Source of the DNA: Piscicola geometra
Lineage: Eukaryota; Annelida; Clitellata; Hirudinida; Piscicolidae
Assembly: GCA_943735955.1 (NCBI GenBank)
Contig: OX030960.1
Span: forward strand, 6,739,351-6,803,350
Direction: 5' to 3'
DNA: 64,000 nt
A program made the position numbers and the translations under genes. Shown piece by piece: positions 59,183 to 64,000 of the stretch (its first letter is position 1; every line of letters begins with the position of its first letter). The notes under the pieces were generated by a model that ran no database searches, was not told the origin of the DNA, and saw only the letters and a program-made list of their open reading frames with translations.

Positions 59183-60628
59183 TTAGTTGTCGTCACCATC
59201 AGCTGCATCCGCCGTCTCAGACGTCCACAACTGTAGTGGTGATGATAATTATTATGACTCAATGGAAGCAATTAAATGATTCACGACAGCTCAAAGCCTC
59301 TTTCACTCCTCGCGCACAAGACATGGAGACACAACAAAGACACAAGAAGAGGCAGCAAGAGACGACAAATTTGGCCTACAGTGAGGTTGTCTCGCAGGAG
59401 CTGCATGATGAGCGTCGAGTCCTTGTACGAGTCCTCGTTCAGCGTGTCCAACTCGGCAATTGCATCGTCAAAAGCCTGAGTTTTGTCGTGTAGTGTAGGT
59501 GCGTGTGAGTATGCATTGTATTGTATGGAAATTCATTTCCAGAGATAGCCATTGGAATAGATGCATTAAGACTGCTATTTCTAAAAAGCATCTCACATTA
59601 CAACTTTAGGCAGTCTGATGAACTAATAATACAAATACTGAGCAAGTAACACTAACCAGCTTGGCTAGTTGGCAAGCCTTTTCTTGAGAGTTGAGGATTT
59701 CATAAAAGAAGACTGAGTAGTTCAACGCCAGACCCAACCTGCAACAATATTCATACTTATGAACTTTTAATTCCAACATTATATAAAAAGCATAAAAATT
59801 GAGAGATAAAATTTTTTCGCTATTGGGATATATTGGATACCTGATAGGATGAGTGGGCTGCATCTCAGCCTTTGCCACTGATAGGGCACTCTCATATGCC
59901 TTCTCACTCTCGCTCACAACAGCTGAAAGTATTGACCAAATAAATAAGTTTCTAGTAAAACTATAATTATGAAAATAAAGCATCCAATAGAGGTGTTCAT
60001 AAACAAATAAGCTATTAAAAAGAATTCAGTGGATTAAAATATAGAAAGAATGAAGCATTTGGAAGATGAGAATCACTCACAAGCTCTGTTCTCTACGGAT
60101 CTGACTTCAGCTAAGTACCTGTAGTAATCCCCCTTCATCTTCAGGTAGAACACCCTGCTTTCAAAAGGCTCCAGCTTCACAACTAAATATTTTTCTAGCA
60201 AGTCCTGAAATGAAATAGTGAAAAATCATGCAGAATTAGCTAAGGATGTAAGTTAAGTGCTTTTCTGAACAGGAAATAATTTAAATAGTAATAAATTGGC
60301 ATCTAATATAAAAAACTAAACTCACAAGAACTTCTTTGCAGACATCTTCTAGTTCCTTCTCAATTTTTTGTTTGTATGACTTCACCATGTTTTGCTTCTT
60401 TTCATTGCCTTCGGTTTTTTGCTCAATGCTCGAAATCACCCTCCACGATGACCTCCTAGCACCAACAACATTCTTATAAGCGACCGACAAAAGATTTCTC
60501 TCTTCATTAGAAAGATCCGCTCCCAACTCCGTTACTTTCTTCATCGCAGCCGCCATGTCATCGTAACGTTCGGCTTGTTCGGCCAATCTCGCCTGTTGAA
60601 CTAATTCATCTCTATCGACAGAAGCCAT
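59183..60628 (-). CDS. YWHAZ: 14-3-3 protein zeta
   Basis: Dimeric phosphoserine/phosphothreonine-binding adaptor in the cytosol. Minus exons: 60628-60326, 60204-60081, 59922-59841, 59738-59657, 59475-59380, 59230-59183; in phase, 244 residues (human zeta 245). Start [20 protein letters not shown]; dimer helices [13 protein letters not shown]; phosphopeptide groove [20 protein letters not shown] (Lys and Arg of the basic pocket) and YYRYLAEV (Arg-Tyr); [15 protein letters not shown] and DNLTLWTSE signatures. The acidic tail ADAADGDDN is short. All ligand-contact residues that I can check are present. The isoform name is by best resemblance; invertebrates usually have one zeta-like and one epsilon-like gene. 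Confidence 0.96.
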
Positions 60629-61057
60629 TTTGTGTGATTAAAAACAAAGAAATTTGTCGGATAAAAGAAAATTGAGAACCTGAAAAAGGCGAGTAACAAA
60701 TGAATATGGCCAAAATCGAAAAGGAAGTGGGTGTAAAAAGACTACCAATAATGGATTGAAATATTAAATTATTTTTAAATATATAAAGTTTTCAGGTTTA
60801 ACATTTGAATAGAATTACTTCTTGAATTAAATATAAAAAATTTAACAAAAAAGTTTATTAAAATAAATATATAATCGGAGAATCAATCATTGATTCAATG
60901 CGTCCAAGAATTATGAAAATATTAGTCAGCAATGCTGACTTAGCATAGCATTATTTATGAATAGGGATTAAAATAAAATAAATACAGATTTTGGTTTATA
61001 CATTATTTAAAAATGCGTTTGAAACTACTCTTATTGTTTGATAGTCTTAAATAAAAC

Positions 61058-61737
<680 letters not shown>

Positions 61738-61765
61738 ATCAATCGCTTGATTTTATTATTATTTT

Positions 61766-61856
61766 CCTATAGAATTCTCTACCTTCTTCTTTAACTTCAA
61801 CTGAGTCACTCATAGCTTTCCGTCTTTGGCCTGAGGATGTATTTGTTCAAAACTTG
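61766..61856 (+). mobile_element. LINE reverse-transcriptase C-terminal fragment, second copy
   Basis: TATAGAATTCTCTACCTTCT and TTAACTTCAACTGAGTCACT match 21488-21540 with few changes, encoding the remnant of WNSLPSSLTST. Follows the AATC array directly. Confidence 0.65.
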
Positions 61857-61867
61857 ATCTCTCAATC

Positions 61868-62505
61868 AATCCTCCCCAATTTTTGGTCGTGAAAGGTCAA
61901 CCTAAATGTGGAACCCCCACTTTAAAAAACACATTTTGAAACTCTTGTTTTAATACGAGAATAATCGTCAACCATGGATTAAACCAACATTTTTACATAT
62001 TACTTGTGAGTAAAACATAAAAAATGGTGAGTATTAGTAGTTATAGTGGTAGCTGTCTAAAACAAAACTATTCTTTGCTTACTTAAAGACTCGTATCAAA
62101 ATAAGTTTTAAAATGTGTTTTTTAATGTGGGTTCCGGACCTCAGGATCAGCGCCATGGACTGGGGTCCGGACTCCTCCACTTTTTGGTAGTGAGGGGGTC
62201 CGCGTAAATGTGGACTTTTTCAATTTTTTCAATAAAAACATTTTTAAACTCTTGTTTGGATTCGAGCAAAATCGTCAAACATGGCATAAAACAGAATAAT
62301 TTTATATTAATAGATTGTGAATATGTTTAGTTATAGTTATAGCTGTCTGAAATAAAAACTTTTCATTGCTTACTTAAATATTCGTAGAAAAACAAAAGTT
62401 AAAATGTTTTTTTTAAAGTGGTGATTGATGGTTCCGGACCACCCCCCCAGGATCGTTCATGCTGGTTAGGACCCCCCCAAGATTTGGAGAAGATCGCCGC
62501 CCCTG
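61868..62505. mobile_element. hAT-like non-autonomous element (inverse orientation)
   Basis: Right terminus GATCGCCGCCCCTG, the exact reverse complement of the CAGGGGCGGCGATC terminus at 41722. Inside are two to three copies of the subterminal unit (CGTCAACCATGG, TAGCTGTCTAAAACAAAACT, TTGCTTACTTAAA) in reverse orientation to 43985-44340, with C-runs between. The left limit is not sharp. No coding capacity. Confidence 0.65.
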
Positions 62506-63141
62506 ATCAGCACCCATGCTGGGTAGGACCTCTCTAAAATTTTCAGCGTATTGCCGTTTCTGAGTCCTACTGTCTATTACAACTGAAAAACCTTAAGAAA
62601 ATTTGGATAAAAATAACACTGAGATATGGTGGGAGAAAAGTTATAATAGGATTTTGATATAATTTATATTATAAGTCTTCATTTGTGCATTTTCTCTTTA
62701 ACAAAGCACTGAAAAGCTTCCGAATGACATTATATTATAATGATTATAATGACATAAATAAACAAATTTAATTGATTGAATGAATGACAATGAATAATGT
62801 TATTTTTTCGCAATTCAATTTCCAATGACTTAAATTTTAGCTTTAAAACTTTATAGATTATAAAAACTAAAAAGAGATAGTCTTTATTTTTAAAATTTGC
62901 AATGTATAAAAAAAATAACTAATGTTCTTATGTGCAAAAAAGTCATTATATTAAAAAAAATTAGTTTTACAGAATTAAAATTTTTGATTTGAGCAAATAT
63001 ATTAGATAGGCAACAAAGAGGGCCAGCTCAGCTGCTGTTGTTTCGAAATAATTCTATTTTCTCTTTTAGATATCCCATGTTAGGTTTTTTCTTAGAAATT
63101 GGAATAGGAAAAACGCAGTGGATAATCGTCGTGAATAAGAA

Positions 63142-63894
63142 ATGGATGTGATGTTCGAGTGGGGGCAAGATTTGGACGGGATTTCGTTCGAAGACAGCGA
63201 CCGCTTCGAAGAGGATTCGCTGTGTTCGTGGACTTCTGATGCAGACAGCATGAACAAGAACTGGAGGGGCTGGAAGAAACAGCCGAGCAACTTTTCCAAC
63301 GTCAACAACATCAACATCGGCTTCTTTCCAAACCCAATCACCCCCTTCACCAACACACAAAAACAAGCTGGTAATTTATGAAAATATCAAAATGAATCTA
63401 AATTATTTAAATAACATAAAATTTAAGAAATATTTATAAGTGCAAATGAGTTTTTGCAAACAAAGGATCTCGCAGCACCACTAAATAAACATGAATAAGC
63501 TCAATTAAAATAATCTATTCAACTTTTTTCATGTATTATATTGAAAATGAATCATTCAAATACTTGCAAATATGGAACATTTCTAGAATAAGATTAAAAA
63601 CCATTTCATAAAATGAGAAAAAGTTATATAGCATATTTGAAAAAATGTGTATTTAGTCATCGAAAATAAATATAATCAAACGAAAGTTCTCACCTTGAAA
63701 TCACAAAACCATCTCAAGTAAAACCACGCCCAAACAGAGAGGGTCGGCATTCTAAATTTGGTGGAGTTGTCGGCAAAGGCAGTGGCGAGAGACATCCCCT
63801 TCGAGCTGGTCGAGAAGTACTACTCCCCAGTGCCCGAACAGCTTCAGCTCCGAATCGCCTACTGGAGCTTTCCTGACAGCGAAGATGACATCAG
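63142..63894 (+). CDS. ZSWIM8: Zinc finger SWIM domain protein 8, first two exons (partial)
   Basis: ZSWIM8 (EBAX-1 in nematodes) is the substrate receptor of a Cullin-RING ligase; in animals it destroys Argonaute bound to microRNA in target-directed microRNA degradation. Exons 63142-63370 and 63738-63894; the second ends at a GTGGCA donor in phase 2 and the gene runs off the right edge, so about 129 of some 1800 residues are present and the SWIM finger is not included. Hallmarks: FEDSDRFEEDSLCSW, NWRGWKKQ, LVELSAKAVARDIPFELVEK, PVPEQLQLRIAYWSFPD, EDDIR. Between exon 1 blocks an Asn/Phe-rich stretch (NVNNINIGFFPNPITPF) replaces the glycine-rich stretch of the human protein. Start chosen at MDVMFEW, matching the human start. 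Confidence 0.93.
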
Positions 63895-63902
63895 GTGGCA
63901 TT

Positions 63903-64000
63903 GATGATGATGATGTGATGGTAGTGGAAATACTGATGATGTTGGTGATGCTGATGATGATGGTGGTAATGGTGGTGATGCTGATGATGATGATGAGTTG
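63903..64000. repeat. GAT/GGT trinucleotide tract at the ZSWIM8 exon 2 donor
   Basis: GATGATGATGATGTGATGGT-type repeats begin nine bases after the exon 2 donor and run to the window edge. Confidence 0.8.

Overview
This window is nuclear DNA from an animal. Genes are split into many short exons with GT-AG introns, most introns and spacers are AT-rich and full of microsatellites, and several genes belong to animal or deep eukaryotic families (troponin C, MCU, FBXO7, 14-3-3 zeta, ZSWIM8, an immunoglobulin-superfamily protein). Troponin C and ZSWIM8 point to a bilaterian. The repeat style (dispersed tails ending in TTGTA or TTGA repeats, abundant CA, ATC and TGAATG arrays) fits a marine invertebrate, perhaps a lophotrochozoan, but I cannot name the species. 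Exon models below were built by hand: each junction was required to have GT/AG ends and to keep the reading phase, and for most genes the summed exon length is an exact multiple of three.

Layout. 0-13 kb is gene-dense: a troponin C-like gene (-, running off the left edge), SLX1 (-), MYG1 (+, head-to-head with SLX1) and MCU (-, tail-to-tail with MYG1). 13-32 kb holds one long gene (+) for a predicted secreted immunoglobulin-superfamily protein whose signal peptide is alone on exon 1, 6 kb from the rest. 33-39 kb holds FBXO7 (+), an unrecognised 137-residue gene (-) and TRMT112 (-). 39-49 kb is a transposon nest: a hAT element with introns and one nonsense codon, then a second, 7.5-kb hAT-like element bounded by an 8-bp target duplication. 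A LINE lies inside this second element, and a 2.0-kb foldback element lies inside the LINE, splitting its YADD catalytic motif. 49-61 kb is gene-dense again: an unrecognised 430-residue gene (+), HDDC2 (-), KIAA1143 homologue (+, head-to-head with HDDC2) and 14-3-3 zeta (-). A 680-bp AATC array and hAT/LINE debris follow, and the first two exons of ZSWIM8 (+) run off the right edge.

The genes do not form a pathway; they are housekeeping neighbours: DNA repair nuclease (SLX1), mitochondrial/nuclear exonuclease (MYG1), mitochondrial calcium channel (MCU), ubiquitin-ligase receptors (FBXO7, ZSWIM8), methyltransferase activator (TRMT112), nucleotidase (HDDC2) and phosphoprotein adaptor (14-3-3).

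The most unusual signals are the nested transposons with a foldback element of 9-bp target duplication, and the repeated coincidence of tandem repeats with splice sites (MYG1 exon 6, MCU exon 2, IgSF exon 2), where minisatellite units carry intact or decayed copies of the splice signal. All long open frames inside CA, GT, ATC and TTCATTTATTCACTCATTCA repeats are artefacts of repeats without stop codons.
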